Positions 12,801 to 21,830 of a stretch of DNA of 64,000 bases are shown here, piece by piece. Each line of letters opens with the position of its first letter. The stretch's first letter is position 1. Made by a program: the position numbers and the translations under genes. The notes under the pieces were generated by a model. The model ran no database searches, was not told the origin of the DNA, and worked only from the letters and a program-made list of their open reading frames with translations. The stretch spans positions 61,383,537 to 61,447,536 of the forward strand of contig OX345636.1 in the NCBI GenBank assembly GCA_947044365.1, given 5' to 3'. Source of the DNA: Petrosia ficiformis (lineage: Eukaryota; Porifera; Demospongiae; Haplosclerida; Petrosiidae).

Positions 12801-15800
12801 TGGGAGTGACCATTTGTAAAACACGTATTGTATGTACATGTAGTTGATACATGTATTTAGTTATATCGTGATAAATTAATTGATAATAAAATTTCCAATA
12901 TCACCCACTGCTACCTGCTCACTGGCGTGTTTAAGGGAGGCCTGGTGGGGCCCAGGCCCTCCCTGTTGCTTTGTAATGACATTTTTAAATAATAATTCTA
13001 ATTAATGCCTCCATGCATCATGGTTTGCAGCCCCATTGTAGGAGTAACTAAGTCTGATATGGACTCTGAGTCTGAGTCTGAGAGCATTGAATCCCCACAG
13101 AGTTCATCAACATCGCTAGATTCTCAGTTGTCATCATCAATAATAGCGATAATGTACGTAACGTAGATGCCGACAGACCACACCCATCATAAATGATTAA
13201 TTCGCACGCCATAGTATTATCAATACAGGTGCTAGGCCCCCCTGGTATTCATGTCTAGACACACCTATGTATCTGCTAGTAAGTAGAATGCTATATTTGT
13301 AATTAAGATATAATACCACTCTTCTTAAAAGCTCCTATACATAGAACTATTGTATTGCTTATAATTACATGTATTATTATCAATACATGTATTGAGAATG
13401 TCTGTTGATATTATTATCATTTATCCTAGTCATACAAAACTTTATTACATTGTATACATATTTGTTTATTTATACATTTTACACATTGCTATGATCTATT
13501 CACATTGCTATGATCTATACACATTGCTATGATCTATTCACATTGCTATGATCTATTCACATTGCTATGATCTATTCACATTGCTATGATCTATTCACAT
13601 TGCTATGATCTATTCACATTGCTATGATCTATTCACATTGCTATGATCTATACACATTGCTATGATCTATTCACATTGCTATGATCTATTCACATTGCTA
13701 TGATCTATTCACATTGCTATGATCTATACACATTGCTATGATCTATTCACATTGCTATGATCTATTCACATTGCTATGATCTATACACATTGCTATGATC
13801 TATTCACATTGCTATGATCTATTCACATTGCTATGATCTATTCACATTGCTATGATCTATACACATTGCTATGATCTATTCACATTGCTATGATCTATTC
13901 ACAGATGACAAATCTACTGTTACTAAGAAACAGGAGGTATCACTCCCAGGTACTGATTTGTGTTCCATATCAGTTTCATTATCATAATTTTAATGTTCTA
14001 TATGAGTGTTTGAAACATCCCATAGTTTAGTAATAATTATTATCATTGCAATTACAATAATAGTACTTGCCATGTTGCTTCCTTCACCTTGTTAAGATAA
14101 CTATACACTGTGAACAGTAATGATATAAAATATATTCCAAACATTTCTAAATCAGTTAGTAAAATTGTCCTCCATTTTCTATTGTCACATGAAGTGATTG
14201 AAGTTTAGCTGTATATAGGACTGAAATGAAAATTTAAAATCTGCTTTATCACCTAATTATCAAATGGCTGCTTGTATTATTATCATTGGGGTAATGCTTG
14301 CAAGGTTTGCTTGTAGAAAATATCCAACACTTCCTAGTCACTTCGTTTCCATTCTGATTTATCATCATAAGAATGCTAGGGCAACATGTGCAAATCTGTC
14401 TGCTCAGCATCTATTTTAATGATTGTATTATTTGTATTACATGTAGTGATAAAAGTTGTAATAGTCACATGTATATGGTGTGTATTGGTTATAAAAATTG
14501 TATTACATGTATTTAGGGCTGGGGCGAAGGTGGGAAAACAGCCTTTAAAGCTTTGTCAGCAAAAATGAACAAAAGTTCTAAGGTTCGCACATGTTTTTAT
14601 CAATGTTGGTCTTACCTTGATTGGCTATAGAAAGCCTCCAAAACAGGGTTATTGCTTTATAATGAGAACTAGTGTGGTTCCTGTCAGTGTTTCTATCAAG
14701 ATTAGGCACTGCTGGACTGAGAAATAAGACAAAAGCTACCAGCAACACAGCCTCAACTTTCATGGAACATGCCTACATTATTAGCCACAAGTTTGAATTG
14801 CAGAATTGCAGAATTGCACATGCACAAACATTATGTAGGCGTGGCAGCGAAGCTTCAAAGGTAGAAATGTAGCTTTGAATGGACAACCAACGAACGAAGG
14901 TTCGAACTTTCAAATCTTCATACCCAGCCCCACTTGTATTACTTGTATTACTTGTATTACTTGTATTACTTGTATTACTTGTATCAGTTGTATTACTTGT
15001 ATTACTTGTATTACTTGTATTACCTTGTATTACTTGTATTACTTGTATTACTTGTATTACTTGTATCAGGAGCCCAGAATGATGTTGACGAGAAAGCGAA
15101 AGAGTAGGAGCGGCAGACGACCACGCATTTAATTAAATTGGTCAAACTATCTGTCTGTCCATCTGTTACTATTTTTAGAATCCACGTGTATCCACACCTT
15201 CGTTGAAAACGAACTGCTACTAACTACATTGACTTAGTTTTCTCTAAAACAAAGAAAATAATTTGGCAATAATTTGGCTGTGTAGACCTGTGAAGACGTT
15301 GCTAGTGAAGCCATTGACAGAGTAGCAGAAATAATGTCAAACACTCTTGATTAGGACTAAACAATTCTTTCTCGGCTTCTCCAAAGCATGCTCTCGCTTT
15401 CCTGATAGTAGGTGACTCCATTTCTGCCTCCAGACATGTTCGTATACTAACTAACCTTGGAGATCTTCGAGGTGTTGACGCCATATTTAACAAAGGCGTG
15501 GATTCTACAAATAGTAACAGATGGTCAGACAGATACATGTAGTTTGAGCAATGTAATTAAATGCATGGTCATTTACCGCTCCTACTCTTCTGCTTTCTGG
15601 TAAGTTTTTGGCTCTTGTTTGTATTAGTTGTATTTTTTTTGTACAAGTGTTTTGATCAAATGTGGCTTAATGAGGAAGCTAAAATAGCACAGAGACCGAC
15701 GGCTTTACATCCCCTCCGAAGGATGGGGTGATTAACACCTCCTCATTTTTGGAGGGTAGAGCTGTGTACACTCATAGGTGAAAAAAACCTAACCCTAGCG

Positions 15801-18800
15801 GGGCTTAAACCTGCAACCTTTCGATTGCAGGCCAGCACTTTAGCTAGCAGGCCTCTAGTACCCCCCTATTAGTTGTGTTATACATGTAGTTGTGTTGATA
15901 TAAGGGTTGTATTATAATGCACATTTCAATGAACACTATTTTTTCCATTGCAGATGATATCAGAAGCGATATTTCTGAGCAAGATGAACCAAATGTGAAC
16001 AAGCCAGATGAAACAATACCAGGTACTAAATGTAGTCTTTATAGTACAGTATGACTAGTAGCATCATGAGTACATGTATATCTTTCTGTATTTTAACTTA
16101 ATGTGATGTGTTATAAACTCTACTATTAATATTACTATTGGTAGAATACTGTATTTGTAATTAAGATATAATTAGCTACCACTCTTCTTAATAGTTCCTA
16201 TACATAGAACTATTGTATTGCTTATAATTATATTATCAATACATGTATTGAGAATGTCTATAGACGCATTGAAATTTCCAATTCACTCCAGTGTGACTTG
16301 GCCATGGAAAGTATAGTATAATGAATATCTGTTATTAGTTTCAATTATCATAGGTTATTGGTAGAATACATTTTGTAATAAGTAGATGATGTCAACTTTC
16401 ATACCTTAAGTCTACTTTTAATTGCATGTACTCATTTTAGCAAATTTAGCAACTAAAATTATTACGTGCTAAAAATATATTTCGTTATTAGGCAAATTAG
16501 GTGTGGCTCAGAAATTCACTAAAATCATACAATGCCATGATAAACACGAGCATTTAAAAATCGCTTAATTTAGTGGATGCAATTAATAGTTGGCTTCAGG
16601 TATTTAGTGAAAATTCACATCACAATAGTTATGTATACAATGTTAGTATTCCAAACAACATTAAATCCACTGCATTGAAAAGCCACTTGTGTCAACAGCA
16701 TTGAAAGCCACTTGTATCAACAGCATTGAAAGCCACTTGTATCAACATCATTGAAAAGCCACTTGTGTCAACAGCATTGAAAGCCACTTGTGTCAAAAGC
16801 ATTGAAAAGCCACTTGTATCAACAGCACTGAAAAGCCAATTGTATCAACAGCATTGAAAGCCACTTGTATCAACAGCATTGAAAGCCAATTGTATCAACA
16901 GCATTGAAAAGCCACTTGTATCAACAGCATTGAAAGCCAATTGTATCAACAGCATTGAAAGCCACTTGTGTCAACAGCATTGAAAGCCAATTGTATCAAC
17001 AGCATTGAAAGCCAATTGTATCAACAGCATTGAAAAGCCACTTGTATCAACAGCATTGAAAAGCCACTTGTATCAACAGCATTGAAAGCCACTTGTATCA
17101 ACAGCATTGAAAGCCACTTGTATCAACATCATTGCTGTGTCTTTTTCTTACTCATATCTACTCCCTCTACTATAACACTTACATCATGTAGTGCTACAGT
17201 TCATCTAATGATATTCATAAACATGATCTTCCACTACTATGTCCTGATTCATTTCAGTATACTAACACAATGTTTTAATGTTGTGTATAGTAGTAGAATG
17301 TAGTAGTGGTTGATATACATTTAGTAGGTGTGCTTATTTTAATATTCAAATTACTAAACAATCATGATTATATTACTATTAATTTTGTACATGAAGCCAA
17401 TATCTGGTTCATTGATATCTCATGTTTTAAGTTGGAATTCAATAATGAAACATTCTTCTCTCTCAATCCCTAGATACCCCATTTTCACCAGAAATTCAGG
17501 CTTCTCTGATCAGCGCTCTAAAAGAGGGGTCTGGTGATGCTAATGTGTGTCTTTTATTAATGCATGGGGCACCAGGTGTAGGTAAATCGAGCGTTTGTCG
17601 TGTACTACAAGGACTTCCACCTTTACCAAAACCCCAGCAGCATAGCACAGACGTTTTCGAGAATCCAGTTCGATTAATCAAAACGGGCCGCTTTTCTCTA
17701 ACATCTGAAGCAGTACTAGAACATGTCGACGAGACGAAATTAATGGGAATGATTGCTTCCCATATTGGGGAAAAGGAAGAGGAGGAAAAACACAAATCAA
17801 CAACACCATCTCAGCCATCCACTAAAAGTGAAAATCGAGACAAACGTGCAGAAACACAAACTTCAACTGGTATTCGGCAACCTGTTTCAAGTGAAACCTC
17901 CCCAGCAAAAAAACATCCAACCTCGCAGCCAATGTCAGATGTTCTTAGAGGTATTGCCAAGCTGAAGCGAAAAGGGAAATCCTCCTCTGATCTTTTCAAA
18001 ATTGCCTGGTTTCACATAATGGATTCTGGTGGTCAGCCTCAGTTCACTGATGTACTTCCTCTTATGTTCCCAAAAGTGTCGCTTCATCTTGTAGTGATTC
18101 GTTTAGATGAGAAGCTAGATGATAAGCCATTGGTTCGTTACCTCGTTGCTGGTGAAAACAAATATAAGCTCCCAGATAATCTTGCACTGTCCAATCTACA
18201 AATGATACAGAGGACATGTGAACTAGCTGAGGCCGCTAGAATCTCTAGTCAGAAGAAGGGTCATCCATGGGTAATGGTCATCGCAACACACTTAGATTGC
18301 GATTGTTCTAAAGAATCTTTACAAGAAAAAAACCGTCGCCTTCGAGAGCTGCTTAGGAGGTACAAGTATGTCCTTATAACCAAAAGTAAGGATGAAGTGA
18401 TTTTTGCCATGAACGCAATGGCACCCAAAGGACAGGAACGTAATGAGTATACACGCTTACTCCAAGACCACGTTCTGAATGCTCCAAAGGTTCACGAAGA
18501 TATTCCAGTTCCTGTACGATGGATGGTATTCCACTTGGAGCTTAGTCGATGCTCTGACGAGGGTGTGGTGGAGAAATCAGTTTGCTTGGAGGTAGGAGCT
18601 CGAATTCAGATGCAAAACGATGATGCAATGAATGCTGTCAAATACTTTGATTCAGTTGCCTTACACATGTGCTTGCCTGATAAGCTTGGGAATCTGATCT
18701 TAACAAGTTTTGACCCATTTGTTTCTCGACTCTCTCTAGTACTAGCTGCCTCTTTCACCAGGCCAAGAGCTGGTCCAATCAGTGAAGATTGTGAAAAGCT

Positions 18801-20799
18801 AAGGACCACCGGTATTCTAACAAAAGAGTTTGTAGAAGAATTGTTTCATGGGAAGTTGAACCCTCATCCATTCACTGTAGATAAGTTTTTCGCTCTCCTC
18901 GAATACCTACGAATTGCCGTCCAGATTGAAAAAGACACATATTTTATACCCTGTGTCTTACCATTGGATGATCCTAACCCTGTGAAATTTGTCAAAGAGT
19001 GTTCTCCTGCATTGCTAACTTGGTGCACACATGTTCTTCCTCAAGGGTTTTTCCCTGCTTTAATCGTGCAGTTGCTTCGAAGGAAATCCGCTCCACGTTT
19101 TCATCCTTCCTTTGGCGAAAAGCAACTTCGACGTGCAGTTCACCTCAATTCGCAAGATGGTGCTCTTCTTGTCGTTGATCAAACCTCATGGTTTGAGTTA
19201 TATTTTGCTGGTGAAATCCAGAAATTCCCTCTCATGTTGGAAGCAGTGGAAGAATCTTCACGTCATCTTGCAAATAGAATGAAGATCCGTGGCTATGGGG
19301 AATTGATGCGTGGTATCCGATGTCCACGTGTTAGTTGTGATGCTCCTTTTATTCATCCTGGTATAATACTACCACAATCCAATATCGCTGAGTGTACTAC
19401 AAGGGAAGCTTACCGTTTCCAATTATCACCAAAACAGAAGCGTTGGATCAACTCAAATTCAGGTGAGCATGTGAAAAATAATTAATAACAATAATCATAA
19501 ATTGCTAGAAAACTTATTTGGCTTTCCAAAAGTATGAAAGTAATTCCTATTGCATTAACTAGCAAATATTCTCATCGACAAGATTCATGTTGACATGCTA
19601 CTTTTTTTGTATATAGTTATATCCCATATGAATTATATTCAGTGAATTGTTCATAGCACACATCTTATCTGTAATTCAGAGGTGCTAAAAAATAGAATTC
19701 GAAAAATCTTGCAGATTGATTTTTTTTGTCACCCACATTCACATAATTATTATGCTTTTAATTTAATTATTACCTGTATACTATAGGAACATTATCCACA
19801 CAAGAAGTCCATTTGAAAAAGCTAAACTCAGATGAAGTGTTTCTTCAAGGTTTGCATTATATTATAGTAATTATAATCAATTCGATGGTAACCGAAATAC
19901 CTGTAAAATGTGCTTATTTTATATACTATTCCATACACTACAGTGAGTTTCTTTGCTTGCAAAGTTGATATCAGTTTGCTCAGCAATCTTTTAAACAACC
20001 TATACTCCCAATGTTTATACACTAAATTGTGATTTTGCTATATACTTACCTATGCCCTGTGAAACAAATAATTATTAGCTATTATAAATGGAAATTACTT
20101 GAGTGCTACAGCTTCATATGATCAGGCTGTCGATATTATTAGGCATCTGATGGAACTATTATAACATGAATATTTTACTATCTTTATTTAGTAACTATTG
20201 TATTACCTTTCATTATGTCTATAGATTCCGATATTCGAGATGTCCTAACTGCCACTCTTGATGAGACAAATTGGTTCATGTTAGGTGTTCAATTGAATGT
20301 TGATCGTGCTAAACTGGAAAGAATACAGATGAACTATCCAGGAAGAGCACAAGAGTGTCAATATCATATGTTACATACATGGATTGATACAGGAAATGCC
20401 TCTTGGATTGAACTAGTCACTGCACTTCGTAGTCCACTCATAAATAATAAGAAGCTTGCTCAAGAAATAGAGGAAAAGTACTTGAAGTAAGCCAATAGAC
20501 TTTACAGTAAACTTCAATTAATTGTAATCATGAATCATGATTCAATAAATAAATTTCCTTTCTTACATAGGTTGGAGGTAGCAAGACAAACCGTTGAAAC
20601 TGAAACAGGACCACAGAAAAGATGCCTCACAGAGGAAAAGTACTTGAAGTAAGCCAATAGACTTTACAGTAAACTTCAATTAATTGTAATCATGAATCAT
20701 GATTCAATAAATAAATTTCCTTTCTTACATAGGTTGGAGGTAGCAAGACAAACAGTTGAAACTGAAACAGGACCACAGAAAAGATGCCTCATACTTTGA
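6754..20799 (+). CDS. Ankyrin / P-loop GTPase (Roc-COR-like) / Death-domain gene, 3' part
   Basis: Multi-exon gene model assembled by splice sites and phase. Exons: 6754-6828, 8283-8319, 10860-10907, 13905-13949, 15954-16022, 17474-19462, 19787-19849, 20225-20486, 20571-20648, 20733-20799. Phases agree at every junction. Order of parts: end of an ankyrin repeat ([10 protein letters not shown]), acidic linkers, a G domain with P-loop GAPGVGKSS and G3-like DSGGQPQF, a COR-like region, and a Death domain. DAPK1 and other ROCO-type proteins combine the same modules, so a role in death-fold or innate-immune signalling is plausible but inferred. The protein acts presumably in the cytoplasm; no signal peptide or membrane segment is seen. 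The start is not visible: upstream ankyrin exons are expected beyond the transposon-rich left end or were missed. Confidence 0.75.
7085..7300 (-). repeat. Dispersed repeat family B, copy 2
   Basis: Reverse-orientation copy of the element at 250-465, recognised by GGGCCAAATTGGCTC and GGGCCAGTGGTGCACCAT. It lies in the intron after the ankyrin exon of the Death-domain gene, and the ORF on its minus strand is incidental. Confidence 0.7.
7550..7745 (+). repeat. Dispersed repeat family D, copy 1
   Basis: AGTTTAAAGCAGCCCAAAAA through TAAGTGGGTTAAAAGTC. Related copies at about 21375-21625 and 28930-29165 share GCCTTGCTGCTTTCC/ACTAACGAAGCATGA and the TTCTTAGA...GTCTTCTGTCTAA text. Family unknown. 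Confidence 0.6.
8415..9661. mobile_element. MITE whose interior has expanded into a hexamer array
   Basis: The outer ends mirror each other: GTGTTGTGTCAAGCACTT on the left and AAAGGGCTTCACACAACCCT on the right, each followed inward by TTAAGCAC-type text. CAGGGTTGTGTGAAGC-type ends resemble hAT-group termini. Between them, about 740 bp is (CTTGTG)n with CTTGTA, CTTATA and TTTGTG variants. A related unexpanded copy seems present around 45385-45790. Confidence 0.6.
8860..9598. repeat. CTTGTG/CTTGTA hexanucleotide array, about 740 bp
   Basis: Nearly pure tandem hexamers, about 120 units, with a mixture of CTTGTG, CTTGTA, CTTATA and TTTGTG/TTTGTT. It lies in an intron of the Death-domain gene. 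Long open frames in several frames on both strands (Leu-Val, Cys-Thr, Lys-His repeats) result from the 6-bp period and are not genes. Confidence 0.95.
10082..10335. repeat. Tandem 127-bp duplication with inverted flank
   Basis: CAGTCTCCCGTCACCTTCAA at 10082 recurs as CAGTCTCTCATCACCTTCAA at 10209. The whole 127-bp unit is almost identical. Its phrase ACTTGAGTAGGTGTTTAAAA reappears inverted at about 10559-10580, so the region looks like a rearranged inverted-repeat transposon. Confidence 0.75.
10860..10907 (+). CDS. Small linker cassette exon 1
   Basis: 48-bp phase 1-1 exon between CATTTGCAG and GTACT, encoding [15 protein letters not shown] with a split codon at each end. Its end (CCAG before GTACT) is identical to the ends of the exons at 13905-13949 and 15954-16022. 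The shared phase, size class and donor suggest these exons arose by duplication and could be skipped without changing frame. Confidence 0.6.
11467..12055. mobile_element. Repeated intronic element E, copy 1
   Basis: GCTAGGGCAACATGTGCAAA through GTTCGAACCTTCAAACC, ending CCCAGCCC, followed by a TTGTATTAG microsatellite. A second copy lies at 14373-14935. An inner pair of ends, AGGGCTRKGRCGAAGGT and the inverted GAAGG..CAGCCC, is compatible with a hAT MITE inserted beside the microsatellite. The small ORFs over both copies are incidental. Confidence 0.6.
12362..12913. mobile_element. hAT-like MITE with TAGGGGTGGGCG end
   Basis: Left end TAGGGGTGGGCGGCATTGG...AATTT and right end AAATTTCCAATATCACCCACTG are imperfect inverted repeats. 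The interior shares text (AAGTCAATTGATACAAAGAC) with the fragment at 35993-36300. Similar TAGGG(C/G)TGRGCGAT starts occur at 46081 and 50856. Confidence 0.65.
12915..13262. mobile_element. Inverted-repeat element with coding-like remnant
   Basis: Left CACTGGCGTGTTTAAGGGAG and right CATGTCTAGACACACCTA ends are loosely inverted, with GGCCTGG...GCCCAGGCC inside. An acidic coding-like stretch ([14 protein letters not shown]) begins at 13060 and is open for about 30 codons, as in transposase N-termini. A larger relative may be the element at 55731-56241. Tentative. Confidence 0.4.
13481..13904. repeat. 19-bp minisatellite ending at a splice acceptor
   Basis: About 22 copies of CACATTGCTATGATCTATT, some with TA in place of the second TT. 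The last unit runs into CACAG, the acceptor of exon 13905-13949. The first 38-bp copies alternate TTCACA and TACACA variants, showing multi-unit expansion. Confidence 0.95.
13905..13949 (+). CDS. Small linker cassette exon 2
   Basis: 45-bp phase 1-1 exon encoding [14 protein letters not shown], ending CCAG before GTACTG. Its acceptor CACAG lies directly against the last unit of the 19-bp tandem array at 13481-13904, so the array supplies the whole sequence where branch point and pyrimidine tract should be. Confidence 0.6.
14373..14935. mobile_element. Repeated intronic element E, copy 2
   Basis: Copy of 11467-12055 with a small deletion near the start and few substitutions. TTAGGGCTGGGGCGAAGG at 14513 and CTTCATACCCAGCCCC at its end are the presumed MITE termini. 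It is again followed by a (TTGTATTAC)n array. Confidence 0.6.
14936..15066. repeat. TTGTATTAC 9-bp microsatellite
   Basis: About 14 tandem copies of TTGTATTAC with rare TTGTATCAG variants. A shorter TTGTATTAG run follows the related element at 12060-12160. The two plus-strand ORFs (CIT and LVL repeats) are repeat artefacts. Confidence 0.95.
15078..15603. mobile_element. 526-bp transposon with ~110-bp terminal inverted repeats
   Basis: CCAGAATGATG...AGAGTAGGAGCGG at 15078 is mirrored by CCGCTCCTACTCTTCTGC ending CTGG near 15600. The arms include TGTTACTATTT and GATTCTA near their inner ends and are about 85-90% alike. No transposase is present, so it is non-autonomous. Confidence 0.8.
15685..15870 (-). 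repeat. tRNA-derived SINE
   Basis: On the minus strand the sequence from about 15868 downward reads like a tRNA: A-box-like TAGCTAAAGTGCTGG, then a stem-loop with CTGCAATCGAAAGG, and B-box-like GGTTTAAGCCC. After this head comes a body with AGGAGGTGTTAATCACCCC and GGGATGTAAAGCCGTCGG. RNA polymerase III promoter spacing is about right. This fits an interspersed SINE, not a functional tRNA, since acceptor-stem pairing is poor. It sits in an intron in antisense orientation. Confidence 0.7.
15954..16022 (+). CDS. Small linker cassette exon 3
   Basis: 69-bp phase 1-1 exon between CCATTGCAG and GTACT. It encodes an acidic linker ([20 protein letters not shown]). Donor context equals that of the two previous cassette exons, and the intron sequence after it (16150-16265) repeats part of the intron before exon 13905 (13300-13405), supporting block duplication. 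Confidence 0.65.
16150..16265. repeat. Intronic duplicate of 13300-13405
   Basis: TGTAATTAAGATATAAT, CCACTCTTCTTAA, CTATACATAGAACTATTG and CAATACATGTATTGAGAATG occur in the same order in both places. Together with the matching cassette exons this indicates duplication of an exon-intron block inside the Death-domain gene. Confidence 0.75.
16676..17135. repeat. 26-28-bp minisatellite before the GTPase exon
   Basis: About 17 copies of a unit like CATTGAAAGCCACTTGTATCAACAG with AAAAG/AAAG and CACTTG/CAATTG variants. It lies in the intron immediately 5' of the main exon, about 340 bp from its acceptor. Confidence 0.95.
17474..19462 (+). CDS. Main exon: P-loop GTPase and COR-like region
   Basis: 1989-bp exon, acceptor CAATCCCTAG, donor GTGAGC, phase 1 both sides. 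About 663 residues: P-loop GAPGVGKSS near residue 35, a charged Ser/Lys-rich insert, then [13 protein letters not shown] (G3, about residue 180), and ATHLD as a possible G4. The following ~400 residues hold alternating helical and hydrophobic stretches as in COR domains. The DSGGQ motif is typical of Roc/DAPK-type G domains. Codon use and GC content are higher than in the surrounding introns. NACHT/STAND was considered, but no Walker B with multiple acids is seen. The GTPase assignment is firm; the COR assignment is tentative. Confidence 0.85.
20225..20486 (+). CDS. Exon: Death domain
   Basis: Acceptor CTATAG, donor GTAAGC after a split Lys codon. The ~87 residues show the Death-domain pattern: DVLTATL...[56 protein letters not shown]. 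Death domains mediate homotypic assembly of signalling platforms. Position at the C-terminus after a Roc-COR-like unit matches DAPK1-like architecture without the kinase. Confidence 0.9.
20479..20799 (+). repeat. Tandem duplication of terminal exon and its intron (162-bp unit)
   Basis: The unit running from TACTTGAA|GTAAGC through an 84-bp intron to the exon start GTTGGAGGTAGC is repeated exactly 162 bp later, with about one base difference (AAACCG versus AAACAG). Both introns keep donor GTAAGC and acceptor TTACATAG. The unit length is a multiple of three, so including exon 20571-20648 adds 26 residues ([14 protein letters not shown]...) and then repeats nearly the same tail ending CLIL-stop at 20799. 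The near identity indicates a very recent event. Confidence 0.9.
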
Positions 20800-21204
20800 C
20801 TCGGAACTTCCATTTCCTTGCTCTATTGATAGTTTTATACCCTTTGATACTAATGATAATTACTACTGTTTTTAAATTTGTGTGATACCTTATATAAGTA
20901 TCTTGTACTGATTAATGAACTATTTTGGTGTATATACATGTATGTAATTTATGTGGTTTCTAAATTGATACCTTTGTAATTATTCCATTCCTACAAATGT
21001 GTCTTGGGAAGCGCTGAAATTTATTTGCATCATCGTGCTCACACACAACCATTTTTAGAGTACTAGTTATGTATGATGATAAAATAAAGAGAGAAACACA
21101 TGACCAGAAAGCTGGACCTAAGTAGTTATTTGTCATGAAATTAAATCCACTTCCTCAACCTGGTTCCAGTAGCTCAGATGATAGAGTATCTGACTAGCAA
21201 TAGT

Positions 21205-21205
21205 T

Positions 21206-21245
<40 letters not shown>
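21205..21245. repeat. (TA)n microsatellite
   Basis: About 20 TA dinucleotides followed by AT-rich text. A second shorter (TA)n run is at 21705-21722. Confidence 0.9.
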
Positions 21246-21252
<7 letters not shown>

Positions 21253-21282
21253 AATTATAATATAATTTATATGTTATAGTTA

Positions 21283-21371
21283 TAAAATGGGCATACTGTT
21301 TATAACAGAATTCTAAGCAACGAGTGCGCGGGCTTAGAATCTGTTATAAACCGTACGCCCATTTTATAACT
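21283..21371. mobile_element. Short palindromic MITE
   Basis: ATAAAATGGGCATACTGTTT and AAACCGTACGCCCATTTTAT are inverted repeats, and the inner arms TATAACAGAATTCTAAG and CTTAGAATCTGTTATA continue the pairing around a GC-rich loop. The hairpin is about 89 bp. Family D repeat sequence follows directly. Confidence 0.7.
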
Positions 21372-21374
21372 GTT

Positions 21375-21625
21375 TTCAAGCCACCCACTTCAATTCAAAC
21401 ACTCGCCTTGCTACCTTCCAGCAACTAACGAAGGATAATGTTGATATGTATGACGTTCTTAGAAGTTCTTCTATACATTCAAACAAGTTAAAAGTCTGTA
21501 CTGTTAAAAATACGAAAGTTATGAAGCTTAGCCAGAGTGTGGGCGTAGCCCGGGACGTTTCATACATTCACCTTGCTGTTCTTCTGCAACTAACGAAGCA
21601 TGAATTTCCCAAAACTGGGAAGTTA
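21375..21625. repeat. Dispersed repeat family D, copy 2
   Basis: Two diverged internal repeats of the CGCCTTGCT...CTTC..GCAACTAACGAAG text, related to 7550-7745 and 28930-29165. The small ORFs on both strands are incidental. Confidence 0.5.
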
Positions 21626-21830
21626 TAAACGGGTCTATAACTTCCTTATAGTTGAAATATAACACATAACAACAACATAGTAACAGGCTAGAAATAATAT
21701 AATATATATATATATATATAATTATGTCTTAGTTATAATAGCAGATGCCTTTTATATAAAAGCAAGTGCTGGTCTACTTGATAATATTTTAATTTAGTAT
21801 TTCATTTATTATGCTCCATCAAGACTACAT

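Noticed and set aside
13481..13904. Evenly spaced repeats resembling a CRISPR array
   Set aside because: The units are directly contiguous with no unique spacers, and the host is eukaryotic; it is a minisatellite.
18606..18809. Minus-strand ORFs opposite the GTPase exon
   Set aside because: Shadows of the real plus-strand coding frame.
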